A stretch of 64,000 nucleotides of DNA, from positions 1,178,001 through 1,242,000 of the forward strand of contig CAXXVF010000002.1 of the NCBI GenBank assembly GCA_963663605.2. Reading direction: 5' to 3'. A program made the position numbers and the translations under genes. Below are positions 9,393-18,151 of this stretch, in pieces (the first letter of the stretch is position 1; every line of letters begins with the position of its first letter). This stretch comes from Sporobacter sp963663605 (GTDB lineage: Bacteria > Bacillota > Clostridia > Oscillospirales > Oscillospiraceae). Under the pieces are notes generated by a model, which saw nothing but the letters and a program-made list of their open reading frames with translations, ran no database searches and was not told the DNA's origin.

Positions 9393-9617
9393 TCAGCCTT
9401 GTTTTCCGCTAGCCCAATCCTGACAGCCTCCTAAAAGACAGTAAAACTCCGTTGAAATTCCTCTTTCTGCATAGAACGGACAGCAAACACACCCGGGCTT
9501 TATCGTGATGTATTTACTGCTGACCTTCTCGGGAAGACAGCAAGCCGGCGGTTCACCGCTGTTTGCATCAGAAAGGCACAATTTACGGACGCATCGTTTC
9601 TGGTCATTGTTCTCCAT
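9393..9617 (-). CDS. Small cysteine-rich protein, unknown
   Basis: A 74-aa soluble protein with nine cysteines (positions 9, 14, 26, 27, 43, 45, 46, 60, 65), including CC and CVCC clusters. This suggests a metal- or cluster-binding microprotein rather than a secreted disulfide peptide, since there is no signal sequence. It lies between the dodecin and ferritin-like genes on the same strand and has a GGAGGT ribosome site. I do not recognise a family. Confidence 0.65.
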   Translation of the reverse strand: MENNDQKRCVRKLCLSDANSGEPPACCLPEKVSSKYITIKPGCVCCPFYAERGISTEFYCLLGGCQDWASGKQG

Positions 9618-9663
9618 ATGTAACCTCCCTATTTTGTTCTAGTCTGCAACCCCTTCCATGACC

Positions 9664-10035
9664 TTACAAACATCGGACATCCTGCTTGTGGTCATTCACC
9701 TCCGTCCACGCTTTCCACAGGACGGTCAATGCCCGGTAATCAAACCTACCAAGCATCTCTTTTGCCTCCGCTTCAACGGAAGCGAGGAAATATGTCTCAT
9801 TGGGGTCAAGGTCTCTCAGAAGCGACATTAAATCACAAATATGGGCTCTATCTTCACTGCAAATATTTCTTATGACCTCTTTGACGATCAAATCGTCCGT
9901 TGCCTGAGCGCGCGCATCATTATTGAAGATAGCTTTCAATTCTCCCTCAATATCGCAACGGATTTCCCGTATCAATTGCTCAGTTGTCATTTTTCGCTCG
10001 ATGATTCCCTGAAAAGGGTTCTCAAAAGGCGACAT
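9664..10035 (-). CDS. Ferritin-like four-helix protein
   Basis: A 123-aa all-helical protein that resembles the ferritin-like/rubrerythrin superfamily: helix one with IEGELKAIFNNDARAQATDD and helix two with ICSEDRAHICDLMSLLRDLDP. The second helix keeps an E..H metal-ligand pair (SEDRAH). The first has D..A where E..H is usual, so metal binding may be altered. Ends with WKAWTEVNDHKQ. A role in iron or oxidative stress is suggested by family and the dodecin neighbourhood, not proven. Confidence 0.5.
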   Translation of the reverse strand: MSPFENPFQGIIERKMTTEQLIREIRCDIEGELKAIFNNDARAQATDDLIVKEVIRNICSEDRAHICDLMSLLRDLDPNETYFLASVEAEAKEMLGRFDYRALTVLWKAWTEVNDHKQDVRCL

Positions 10036-10091
10036 TTTTTCTACCTCCGTTTGTTTTATTTATGTTCGTTTTTTGGGTATCCTGTGTACTA

Positions 10092-11327
10092 TCAAACTGA
10101 TGCTGTCGTCTGGGTATCCGAAACACTTTCCTTACTGCCGGCAGGTTCGATCATCTCATCAAACGCTATAAATCTTCCGCATCGCGCCACGACATCGTCA
10201 AACAGTCTCCTGTATTCCGCCCCGACATTCTCCCACGTCATTGTTACTCCAAGTTTACGCGTTCTCTGTTCCATGATCTTTTTTTTGTTGGGGTTGTCGA
10301 GCACATATGTGATGCAATGGGCAATGGATTGCGGATCCTTGAATTTTGCGAGTAATCCTCTGCCATCAGAGAGCATCTCAGTGGCATAACTGTAGGGTGT
10401 TGAAACGACGACGCGGCCATACCCCACGGCGTAAGCCAGTGTTCCGCTTACCGCCTGAGCCTTATTGAGATAAGGCGTCAAATAGATATCGGAAAGATTT
10501 ATATAACTGATGATCTCGCTCTTAGTCAGATATTTATTGACGAACCTGACATTGTCCTGTATACGCAGTTCCTTAATCATTTCTTCAAGTGTGTTTCGAT
10601 ATCGCTCTCCCGACTCTTTTTTTATTGAAGGATGTGTCTGTCCCAGGATAAAGTAGAGTACGTCTTTATGCTGCTTCGCCACTAAAGCGATTGCCGCGAT
10701 ACCGTATTCCAGCCCTTTTCCCGGGCCGAGCAGCCCGAATGAACTGACAATGGTCCGGTTTTCCAGCCCGTTCTCCGCTTTGAGACTTCCTCGGGACTTC
10801 ATATGTATGGACGGCACTCCGTGATTGATTACATCAATCTTTGACGGCAGAATACCGTAAACATTTTTCAATATGTCAACGGAATTCTTTGACATTGTAA
10901 TGATTCTTTCTCCTCGAAAACCTAGCGTCCTCACGATATACCGCTGCAGCTTATTGGGTTCCGGCAGTACGGTGTGCAGCGTTGTTACAAACGGAATCTG
11001 CAGCTTATCAACAAGCTCCAGCAGGTAGTCGCCGTGTTCTCCCCCATAGATACCGAATTCATGTTCGATAACCAACAGGTCGATATCGGAATTATTCAAT
11101 TTGAGTGCCGTCTGCGCATAACTGTTCCTGTCATTTTGATTCAGTTCAAGAACAACCTTATTATCATACCGCATTGGTTCGTTGCTTACGGCAATAACCT
11201 TGCTTTGCCTTGTTGAATTTGCGTAACTCATTTGCTGAAGAAGATCCTGCGTAAACGTCGCAATCCCGCATTCACTGGGTGGATACGTACTTAAGAAGGC
11301 TATGTTCATCGATTTATTAGACATCAT
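10092..11327 (-). CDS. GT4 family glycosyltransferase
   Basis: A 411-aa GT-B-fold glycosyltransferase. The N-terminal domain has FLSTYPPSECGIATFTQDL. The C-terminal donor domain has SFGLLGPGKGLEYGI and a conserved YLTPYLNKAQAVSGTLAYAV, the position of the E-x7-E-like motif. No signal peptide or membrane segment, so cytoplasmic. It lies 33 nt downstream of the sugar-nucleotide pyrophosphorylase gene, which plausibly supplies its donor (GDP-mannose-like). Acceptor unknown; linkage to GH130 suggests a mannoside product. Confidence 0.85.
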   Translation of the reverse strand: MMSNKSMNIAFLSTYPPSECGIATFTQDLLQQMSYANSTRQSKVIAVSNEPMRYDNKVVLELNQNDRNSYAQTALKLNNSDIDLLVIEHEFGIYGGEHGDYLLELVDKLQIPFVTTLHTVLPEPNKLQRYIVRTLGFRGERIITMSKNSVDILKNVYGILPSKIDVINHGVPSIHMKSRGSLKAENGLENRTIVSSFGLLGPGKGLEYGIAAIALVAKQHKDVLYFILGQTHPSIKKESGERYRNTLEEMIKELRIQDNVRFVNKYLTKSEIISYINLSDIYLTPYLNKAQAVSGTLAYAVGYGRVVVSTPYSYATEMLSDGRGLLAKFKDPQSIAHCITYVLDNPNKKKIMEQRTRKLGVTMTWENVGAEYRRLFDDVVARCGRFIAFDEMIEPAGSKESVSDTQTTASV

Positions 11328-11360
11328 ATATGTTCACTCCATCTTCATCTTGACTTATTT

Positions 11361-12437
11361 TCAGTGTGACAGTTTCAGCGCTCTCTGCATCGCTGTGTCA
11401 AGCATCTTGTCATATAACACAACTTCAGCGTTTCCGTCATTCGCAGCTCCACCACAATCAACTTTAAAATACGATGCGGCTACAATGCGGTACATTTCAG
11501 CGAAGCTTTCCAGGTCAACACTGTTCCAGAGGATGCTGTTTATGACGCTGCTACCGGCACGAATACAGACATCATTCCCAATGACCGTGTTGGGTCCGAT
11601 CGTCGCGAACGCTTCAATCGTCACATTATCACCGATGTAGACAGGGCCAGAAATTTCAGCCGTGGTGTCTATCGTGGAATTCCCGCCTTTGAAAACACCG
11701 CGCCTGTTAAGATGGACTCCTGCGATCCGGCACTCTCCCGACATGATATCCTCGTGCGTCTGAAGATATTTTTCCGGTGTGCCGATATCCATCCAGTACT
11801 TGCAGCCTTTATATACCGCGACTTTGTAACCGCCGCGCAAAAGTGCGGGAAAAACTTCACGCTCCACAGATACCGGCCTGTCCTCCGCTATTTCTTTCAG
11901 TACATCAGGCTCAAACACGTAGACCCCCGCGTTGATAAAGTGTGACTTGATTTCATGCGCTTGCGGTTTTTCAGTAAACGACACCGCGTAGCCGCGTTCA
12001 TCATATTCAATGACGCCGTAAGCGCTCGGATTGCTCACCTGCGTAACGGCGATCGTGACTGCAGCTTTCTTTGATCTGTGATGTTTGATGAGCTCCTGAT
12101 AATCCATATCGCAGAGGATATCCGCATTTAATACGAGGAAGGTATCATCATACAGATGCCCGGTTTTTTTAATGGCTCCGCCAGTTCCCATTGGGACATT
12201 CTCGCAGATATACTCAATTTTGAGCCCGAATTTTTTGCCGCTGCCGAAATATTCTTTTATAGCTTGGGCTTTATAGCCGGTACTGATGACGATATCGCTG
12301 ATGCCGTACTTTTTTAGATTTGCCATACTTCTTTCCAGAAGCGGTTTGTTCATAATCGGAACCATAGGTTTGGGAACCTCGTCAGTTAAAGGCTTTAGCC
12401 TCGTTCCTATACCTCCGGCAAGAAATAATGCCTTCAT
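11361..12437 (-). CDS. Sugar-1-phosphate nucleotidyltransferase with left-handed beta-helix tail (mannose-1-phosphate guanylyltransferase-like)
   Basis: A 358-aa enzyme: N-terminal nucleotidyltransferase domain with the signature MKALFLAGGIGTRLKPLT and KPMVPIMNKPLLE, the metal-binding aspartate in VLNADILCD, then hexapeptide repeats from about residue 235 (ISGPVYIGDNVTIEAFATIG). The architecture is that of GDP-mannose pyrophosphorylase-type enzymes, though glucose-1-phosphate specificity cannot be excluded. Clustered with ManA, GT4 and GH130, which favours mannose. Confidence 0.85.
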   Translation of the reverse strand: MKALFLAGGIGTRLKPLTDEVPKPMVPIMNKPLLERSMANLKKYGISDIVISTGYKAQAIKEYFGSGKKFGLKIEYICENVPMGTGGAIKKTGHLYDDTFLVLNADILCDMDYQELIKHHRSKKAAVTIAVTQVSNPSAYGVIEYDERGYAVSFTEKPQAHEIKSHFINAGVYVFEPDVLKEIAEDRPVSVEREVFPALLRGGYKVAVYKGCKYWMDIGTPEKYLQTHEDIMSGECRIAGVHLNRRGVFKGGNSTIDTTAEISGPVYIGDNVTIEAFATIGPNTVIGNDVCIRAGSSVINSILWNSVDLESFAEMYRIVAASYFKVDCGGAANDGNAEVVLYDKMLDTAMQRALKLSH

Positions 12438-12488
12438 TTTTCTCCTTTCGACGAAAAGCGATTGACCCTTTCGTTATAGTAAATAAGC

Positions 12489-12518
12489 AAGCCTGTTTCT
12501 CAAAAGAGAAGCAGGCTT
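12489..12518. terminator. Hairpin between GH130 and nucleotidyltransferase genes
   Basis: AAGCCTGTTTCTC / GAGAAGCAGGCTT, a 13-bp stem with one G-U pair and an AAAA loop, in the 114-nt gap. The T tract is weak on both strands, so partial termination or mRNA processing within the operon is more likely than full termination. Confidence 0.5.
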
Positions 12519-12551
12519 ATCTATAATATTTGCATAGCATTCTAAATTTTA

Positions 12552-13562
12552 TTATATTACCTGCTTTTCTTCAGGACAAGAATTGATATACTCAAGTAAT
12601 TCCCTTAAATCTGCGGTAGCAAATGCAATGCTGGTATCGGCAGCGCCGTAATACATTTTTATTTTTCCCGTTGCTTTATCAAGGATCCAACCGCACGGGA
12701 AAACTGCGCCTCCCACATCGCCCTCTTTCTCATAGATGTCCTGCGGTCCGAATATCCACTCATCGCTTCTTCTGACGACCTGAAACGGGTTCTCAAGGTC
12801 AAGGAGCGCCAGCCCCAGACGATAGATTGATCCTGACGCTGTCTGTCTCACTCCATGATACAAAATCAACCAGCCATCCGGAGTTTCGAGCGGCTGCGCA
12901 CTCAATCCCACCTTATCCGCGTCCCACCATGCCCCTGTTCGGGCAGTTATGAGCAGCCTGTGGTCACTCCAGTTTTTCAGATCATCAGAGCTCGACATCC
13001 AGATATGCGTGCCCCTTAAGACGCTCGGCGTCATTGGTCTGTGAATAATCAGCCACTTACCGGTAATTTTTCTTGGAAACAAGGCGGCGTCCTTGTCAGT
13101 CGGAGGCAATATAGACCCCAATCTCTCAAATTCGCTAAAATCTTTCGTCAGTGCAAGTGAAACAGTTGGCCCGGACTCTGAAAACGCAGTATAGGTTATT
13201 GCGTATTTCTCCAACTCCTGAATCCAGGTAATCCGTGGATCCTCAACTCCCCACGCCTCCTCCGGGTAATTCTGCGGGTCTGCCTCAAATGTTGGTTTTA
13301 TGTCAATTAACCAGTTGACGATCCCGTTTTCACTGACGGCTTTAGTTAAATGAGAAAAACCCCTTCGGTCTTCAGCTCTGGCAAGCAGCAACACCTTACC
13401 CTGAAACAATGTCACGCCTGGGTTGAACACTGTGTTCACGGGATACGGCCAGTCTTTTGCCGACAAGATCGGATTGTTCTTATACCGGACGAACAACTCT
13501 CTATATGTATTATCATGGCTTTTTAGCCTTGATTCGAAGTTGCTTTGCATATTCAACGCCAT
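12552..13562 (-). CDS. GH130 family beta-mannoside phosphorylase/mannosidase
   Basis: A 336-aa five-bladed beta-propeller enzyme. Visible family motifs: FNPGVTLFQGKVLLLARAEDR near residue 50, WGVEDPRIT around 105 (the aspartate is the usual catalytic acid position), LIHRP, and a late GAVFPCGWI block. GH130 enzymes split beta-mannosidic bonds, mostly by phosphorolysis to mannose-1-phosphate, which would feed the adjacent nucleotidyltransferase. First gene of the manno-sugar run; cytoplasmic (no signal peptide). Exact linkage specificity (beta-1,2 or beta-1,4) is not readable. Confidence 0.88.
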   Translation of the reverse strand: MALNMQSNFESRLKSHDNTYRELFVRYKNNPILSAKDWPYPVNTVFNPGVTLFQGKVLLLARAEDRRGFSHLTKAVSENGIVNWLIDIKPTFEADPQNYPEEAWGVEDPRITWIQELEKYAITYTAFSESGPTVSLALTKDFSEFERLGSILPPTDKDAALFPRKITGKWLIIHRPMTPSVLRGTHIWMSSSDDLKNWSDHRLLITARTGAWWDADKVGLSAQPLETPDGWLILYHGVRQTASGSIYRLGLALLDLENPFQVVRRSDEWIFGPQDIYEKEGDVGGAVFPCGWILDKATGKIKMYYGAADTSIAFATADLRELLEYINSCPEEKQVI

Positions 13563-13604
13563 TTCTATATCAGATTTGTTTATGTTTTGCCAAAAAGGGG
13601 AGTA

Positions 13605-14006
13605 TTATTCCTTAAATTCTCTTGCCATGCTCTTAGTTGTTTCCTTGAAATCCTGTGCAATTTTGGCGCCCCCATTGATGAATTCCTCCTTAATACCTTC
13701 CGCTTTTCTCTGAGCAGCGTCAATAGAATTACCTATGCTATCCTCAAACTGTGCTGCTGAAAGCTCAATTCTATCAGCGCTTTTATCAACAATATTTCTA
13801 ACATTTTTCACCGTGTCACTTGCTTTTTTCTTCATTATTTCACGATTCTTCTTTCCTGATTTGGTAGTTAACAAAATTCCAGCAGCTACACACAACCCGA
13901 GAACGGCTACCACAATCATGCCGGCGGCCATATGCTGTGCTGCTCTGATTCTCACACCTTTTCTCTGCTCCTTATCCATTTTGCCTGACAAATCGTCATG
14001 AAGCAT
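13605..14006 (-). CDS. YtxH-like membrane-anchored stress protein
   Basis: A 133-aa protein with one membrane helix (about residues 27-48) followed by a lysine-rich segment TKSGKKNREIMKKKASD and a long amphipathic helical tail. This is the arrangement of YtxH-family general stress proteins. Unlike classical YtxH it has a 26-residue cytoplasmic N-terminus. It lies between GH130 and the Phd-type antitoxin, all on the minus strand. Function unknown beyond association with stress. Confidence 0.65.
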   Translation of the reverse strand: MLHDDLSGKMDKEQRKGVRIRAAQHMAAGMIVVAVLGLCVAAGILLTTKSGKKNREIMKKKASDTVKNVRNIVDKSADRIELSAAQFEDSIGNSIDAAQRKAEGIKEEFINGGAKIAQDFKETTKSMAREFKE

Positions 14007-14024
14007 AGTTTCTTCTCCTTCTTC

Positions 14025-14333
14025 TTAATCTATGATATCGACTGCTACTACCTGATCCAAGTCCTTCCTTATAAGACCCATGGAGTAATTCTTCTTAGCC
14101 CTGTCCTTCGGCATCATCTCGAGAATATTTGCGATTTCATTGGCTTCAAGATATTCAGCATACTCAATTAACCCTGAAAGCCTTTCATATTCGTGAATTG
14201 AAAACAGCACCGCATCGGGATCATTATTTTTTAGAATAAATACCTTTCCACATCTTTCAGCCGTTTCTCTGCATACTTTATAATTTTTTGCCATATCCGA
14301 ATTTGATACAATCATCTTCGTTAATATTATCAT
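14025..14333 (-). CDS. Orphan Phd/YefM-type antitoxin, copy 1
   Basis: About 102 aa from the ATG giving MIILTKMIVSNSDMAKNYK; an upstream ATG would add eight residues, but the paralog at 14.7 kb starts exactly here. The pattern (S-N-x-x-A-K-N, then VFILKNNDPDAVLFSIHEYERL) is that of Phd/YefM antitoxins, DNA-binding proteins that neutralise a RelE- or Doc-type toxin. No toxin gene is found on either side. The C-terminal tail, usually the toxin-binding part, is longer than in copy 2. Confidence 0.75.
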   Translation of the reverse strand: MIILTKMIVSNSDMAKNYKVCRETAERCGKVFILKNNDPDAVLFSIHEYERLSGLIEYAEYLEANEIANILEMMPKDRAKKNYSMGLIRKDLDQVVAVDIID

Positions 14334-14659
14334 CGGGGCTCTCAACACCTTACCCAAATTTTTACTGCATCTTTACGCTATACTTGTTTCGAGTGTTTGT
14401 CAACTTATTTTCAGTAATATTTTTATTTAAATTTTTAGTATTATTTTTATGTATATTTTTATTATATTTTATAGTACATTTTTACCACTAATTATGTTAG
14501 CATGATGTATCTCTCCTGAAATGATTTCACGCTGATTTGTATTTAAAGGGCGGAGCGCAAAATTAGCGTTCCACCCTTTAAGTCCCGGTGAACAATTCCG
14601 TTATTTGTTATCCAGGATAATTTACCAAAGTCTAACTGAATTCTGATTATTTCTGATTA
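14334..14659. other. AT-rich gap between paralogous antitoxins, one hairpin
   Basis: No coding sequence seen. The left half is strongly AT-rich. At 14544-14580 TAAAGGGCGGAGCGC pairs with GCGTTCCACCCTTTA (one mismatch, one G-U) around a 7-nt loop. The hairpin lacks a T tract and may be a weak terminator for the second antitoxin gene. Confidence 0.5.
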
Positions 14660-14917
14660 TTAAAGGTCGGTGGGCTTCCTATTTCCTTCTTTTTTCAAGG
14701 ATTCTAAAAACTCTGAAAAAGCTTTATCTTCAAGGCTTTCCATATACTCAATAACAGCTGAAAACCTTTCGTATTCAGCAATTGAAAACACTACAGCATC
14801 CGGCTGGTTATTTTTAAAGACAAATATTTTACCAAGATTTTCCGCCTTTTCTCTGCAACCTTTATAATTCTTTGCTATTTCAGAGTTTGATACGATTGCT
14901 TTTGTTAAGATTATCAT
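14660..14917 (-). CDS. Orphan Phd/YefM-type antitoxin, copy 2
   Basis: An 85-aa paralog of the 14.0-kb antitoxin: MIILTKAIVSNSEIAKNYKG, then FVFKNNQPDAVVFSIAEYERF. About 60 percent of the first 60 residues are shared with copy 1, while the tails differ. No toxin gene adjoins it. The next gene, at 15.1 kb, is divergent. The pair probably arose by duplication within an accessory region. Confidence 0.75.
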   Translation of the reverse strand: MIILTKAIVSNSEIAKNYKGCREKAENLGKIFVFKNNQPDAVVFSIAEYERFSAVIEYMESLEDKAFSEFLESLKKEGNRKPTDL

Positions 14918-15086
14918 TTATATCAACCCGACCTTTTTGATTTATTACTTTACAATAATCATTATAATTTGTCAAATATTATTTATGATTATTTTAAGTA
15001 TTATTTCTCATTTTGTATCAATCAAACAGCGAATATGATATGATGACAATGTAAGCTAATCAACGCAAAAACGAGGAGGATTCGAC

Positions 15087-17594
15087 ATAAAAAATCGAGA
15101 CCCGAAGATTGTTGTTACGGGCGATATCTGTATCAACACGCTGATGTGGAGCGCATTGCCACAGGACCATGACGGCTTGAATTGGCAAAATAATACTCTA
15201 TATAGTATATCAAAGCCAGGAGGATCTCTGCTGCTGGCCGAGATGACTGCCCTGGGGATAGGAAAACAGATAATTACCCCGTCTTTTCCCGAAAACATCG
15301 GTCCTTTTACAAACCGGTTTCTACATTCGTTTGTTGAGCTCGAGCCATACCCATCGTCTGTCGAAAGTAAAGGGTCTAAGGTCTACAGAATAAGAAGATT
15401 TATGGGGTTTGCCGGCACGGGAAGTGAAAGGCCGGTATTACTTCCTATAGAAAATGATACCCCAGATGCCCAAATCGTTATCATAGATGACGAAAACAAC
15501 GGCTTCAACAATGATGACAGCTACTGGCCGTTAGCGATTAAAGACACGAGCAAAACCCCGGTTATCTTATATAAAATGAATAATCCGATCGGAGGAAGCG
15601 CCCTTTGGCAGCACTTAGAACGTCATAAAATTGACAGGACTATCGTCATCATTAATGCCGACACCTTACGTTCAAAGGGTGTCAATATCAGCAAAAGCCT
15701 GTCCTGGGAAAAAACAGCTCTTGATTTTGTCTGGCAGCTCAGCAATAACCCGAACCTGTCCTTCTTGTCAGCTTGCAGACATCTTATTGTCCTGTTCGGG
15801 CTGGAAGGTATTATCTATTATAAAAACAGCAGTTTCCCCGAAGCCTATTTATACTTTTTACCTTATGAGTGCGAAGGCGATTTTGCGCGCAATGACCTTG
15901 GAAAAATGACCGGAATTACTTCCGCTTTTGTCGCGGGGCTTTCGGCAGTCATTGCTGGCGAAGAATCCGACGACCTTTCAACCATCATTCCCCAAGGCAT
16001 TCACAAAGGAATGATTGTAATCAGAAAATACTTTGATCTTGGTTTCGGACAAGAGCCGGATAGTTGTCTTTTTCCCAATCCTGTTATCTTTGAGCATAAC
16101 TCAGACGATACGAGTTTTCTGGAATATGTACAGGATGTAAAGATTCCTAATATTTTAAATAGAGACCATCAGGACAGCTGGTTCATCTTACAGGGAAAAA
16201 GCTCCGCGAGTATTGCACAAATGGCCTTTGATCTGGTTAAAAACGGAGACGAGACTATCCTCAAGCATATACCTGCCGCCAGATTCGGCAAGCTGAAGAC
16301 GGTCGACAGGGCCGAGATTGAGAGTTATAGGACAATACACAATTTAATCTCGGAATACATTTCGACCAAGAATGCAACCCGCCCACTTTCCATCGCCGTT
16401 TTTGGAACTCCCGGCTCAGGAAAATCCTTCGGATTAACGGAAATGGCCACCAGCATTTTTCCCAATGACATTCAAAAAATAAGCTATAACCTTTCCCAAT
16501 TCCAGACGCCGCTTGAACTGCAGACGGCATTCCATAAAATCAGCGATATAAATCTTCTCGGAAAAATCCCCCTGATTGTTTTTGATGAATTCGACACCGG
16601 CTATAATGGTAGACTCGGTTGGCTTAAATACTTCCTGTCACCTATGCAGGACGGAGTTTACAGAAGCGAAGAAACCTTTCATCCGATCGGAAAGTCAATT
16701 TTCGTTTTTGTTGGCGGAACCAGCAGCACCTTTTCTGAATTCTGCGGAGATATTATTGAAGACGAAGAAGAAAAGCAGATATTCATGAAGGAGTTTAAAA
16801 CTAGTAAAGGTCCCGATTTCATAAGCCGTTTGCGAGGTTATATCAATATACTTGGGCCCAATCAGAGTAATGACGGCGATCAACTCTTTATGCTTAGGAG
16901 GGCTATGCTGATTCGTTCATTGATTGAACAAAAGCTACCGCACCTAATCAACGAATATGGAGAAGCACAAATAGATAACGGCGTTCTGAGAGCAATGCTC
17001 AAAATACCAAGATATAAGCACGAGTCAAGGTCTGTGGAAGCCATTATGGATATGAGCATTCTGACGCAGGCCAAAAAATGGGAACAGTCATTTCTGCCTC
17101 CGAAGGAGCAGCTCAAGCTTCATCTGGATGAAAAGCTGTTCATGAGATATATGATGCACGATGCTGTATTCGGTGAAAAAGTCGACGCTATTGCTCAACT
17201 CATAAGGTCAAAACTCAATGCTCTGGAAAACGCTGTTCTTAATACCGATGATGATATTTCCCTGCCGTGGGAAAAAACAGGCCCGAAGCAAAAAGATTTC
17301 TACAGGGATCACGTTAAAAATATACCCGAAGCACTTTTACTTATACAGTATGATGTATTATATGTTGATGATAAAGCAGAAATATTGGATTTTGCTGAGG
17401 ATGAGCTTAAAGTACTTACTCAATTTGAGAATAAACGCCGCAAAAACGGCAAGCAAAACTCAATGCAGCCCAATTTACTTTCAGCCAAGAAAACCGAAAC
17501 ACAGATTTTTCAGATGGTCAGTCTCTGGGCTGTCGCCCTCGCCGAATCAAATTTCAAATTGGAAAAGCTCAAATTTGTTAACGAGTGTATTTAG
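15087..17594 (+). CDS. PfkB-like/AAA+ ATPase with degenerate RyR-type tail, probable ATA start
   Basis: An 835-aa protein. The first ATG is at 15144, but the frame is open and clearly coding upstream: KIVVTGDICINTL, the first strand and D-loop of a ribokinase-like fold. A GAGGAGG ribosome site (15073-15079) sits 7 nt before ATA at 15087, and no ATG, GTG or TTG exists between the in-frame stop at 15057 and 15144. Around residue 440 comes FGTPGSGKSFG (Walker A), then LIVFDEFDTG (Walker B) and FVFVGGTSS (sensor strand), an AAA+ module. The tail LPWEKTGPKQKDFYRDHV..IPEALL resembles the end of an RyR domain, followed by a shortened partner segment. Such mixtures occur in bacterial conflict or nucleotide-signalling genes. 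Function unknown. Confidence 0.75.
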   Translation: MKNRDPKIVVTGDICINTLMWSALPQDHDGLNWQNNTLYSISKPGGSLLLAEMTALGIGKQIITPSFPENIGPFTNRFLHSFVELEPYPSSVESKGSKVYRIRRFMGFAGTGSERPVLLPIENDTPDAQIVIIDDENNGFNNDDSYWPLAIKDTSKTPVILYKMNNPIGGSALWQHLERHKIDRTIVIINADTLRSKGVNISKSLSWEKTALDFVWQLSNNPNLSFLSACRHLIVLFGLEGIIYYKNSSFPEAYLYFLPYECEGDFARNDLGKMTGITSAFVAGLSAVIAGEESDDLSTIIPQGIHKGMIVIRKYFDLGFGQEPDSCLFPNPVIFEHNSDDTSFLEYVQDVKIPNILNRDHQDSWFILQGKSSASIAQMAFDLVKNGDETILKHIPAARFGKLKTVDRAEIESYRTIHNLISEYISTKNATRPLSIAVFGTPGSGKSFGLTEMATSIFPNDIQKISYNLSQFQTPLELQTAFHKISDINLLGKIPLIVFDEFDTGYNGRLGWLKYFLSPMQDGVYRSEETFHPIGKSIFVFVGGTSSTFSEFCGDIIEDEEEKQIFMKEFKTSKGPDFISRLRGYINILGPNQSNDGDQLFMLRRAMLIRSLIEQKLPHLINEYGEAQIDNGVLRAMLKIPRYKHESRSVEAIMDMSILTQAKKWEQSFLPPKEQLKLHLDEKLFMRYMMHDAVFGEKVDAIAQLIRSKLNALENAVLNTDDDISLPWEKTGPKQKDFYRDHVKNIPEALLLIQYDVLYVDDKAEILDFAEDELKVLTQFENKRRKNGKQNSMQPNLLSAKKTETQIFQMVSLWAVALAESNFKLEKLKFVNECI

Positions 17595-17698
17595 CGAGTC
17601 TTTACTGCATTAATCGGCGCTTTGAGTGTCAAGTCCCCCCTCAGTCGGGTAATGCTGCTAAATGAACGCACTTTTCGATACATCAAAAATCAAGCCGA

Positions 17699-17732
17699 CA
17701 AGTAAGGAGCGGGTAGCCCCGCTCCTTACTTG
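17699..17732 (+). terminator. Strong hairpin downstream of the AAA+ gene
   Basis: A perfect 15-bp stem CAAGTAAGGAGCGGG / CCCGCTCCTTACTTG with a TAGC loop, 105 nt after the stop codon. No immediate T run, though TTTTT follows at about 17751. Likely terminator. Confidence 0.65.
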
Positions 17733-18151
17733 CTGATGCTACATTACCTATTTTTACTTCGTTTCGGATGGAGCAGGATGACGACAAGGGCGGTGAGTCC
17801 GGACCTCCGGTTGAAGGTCCTTCGTACCGGTAAACGGCCGGCAGACTGATTCAGGCCGACGCTCAGATATGAAAAAGATCGTAATATCAGTTTTGTCATT
17901 GGTTGTCATTGCGGCAGCCGCTGCCAACCATAATCTAAAGGATACATTCTACCATATCCGCAAGAGGTTTTATATTTATTGCTTTCGTTTTGTTGATACA
18001 TTTCCCCATCATCCGTTGGAGCGGGGTGCTGTATTGTGTGGAGTCCCGTCCGCGATAAACCGTCGCCAAGCTGCCGTATCATAGACGCTTCTTCTTACAA
18101 AGGCTGAGGCTTTCGGGTATACTATTTTCATGCAAAAGACGTGGTGTTACC
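17733..18151. other. Gene-poor stretch with a signal-peptide scrap
   Basis: No convincing gene. At 17869 a plus-strand frame begins MKKIVISVLSLVVIAAAAA, a plausible secretion signal, but the following 50 residues look random and the frame ends at 18084. Probably the head of a truncated exported protein. Confidence 0.35.

Noticed and set aside
17869..18084. 71-aa exported protein gene
   Set aside because: Only the first 19 residues look real; the rest has no pattern and the neighbourhood is decayed.
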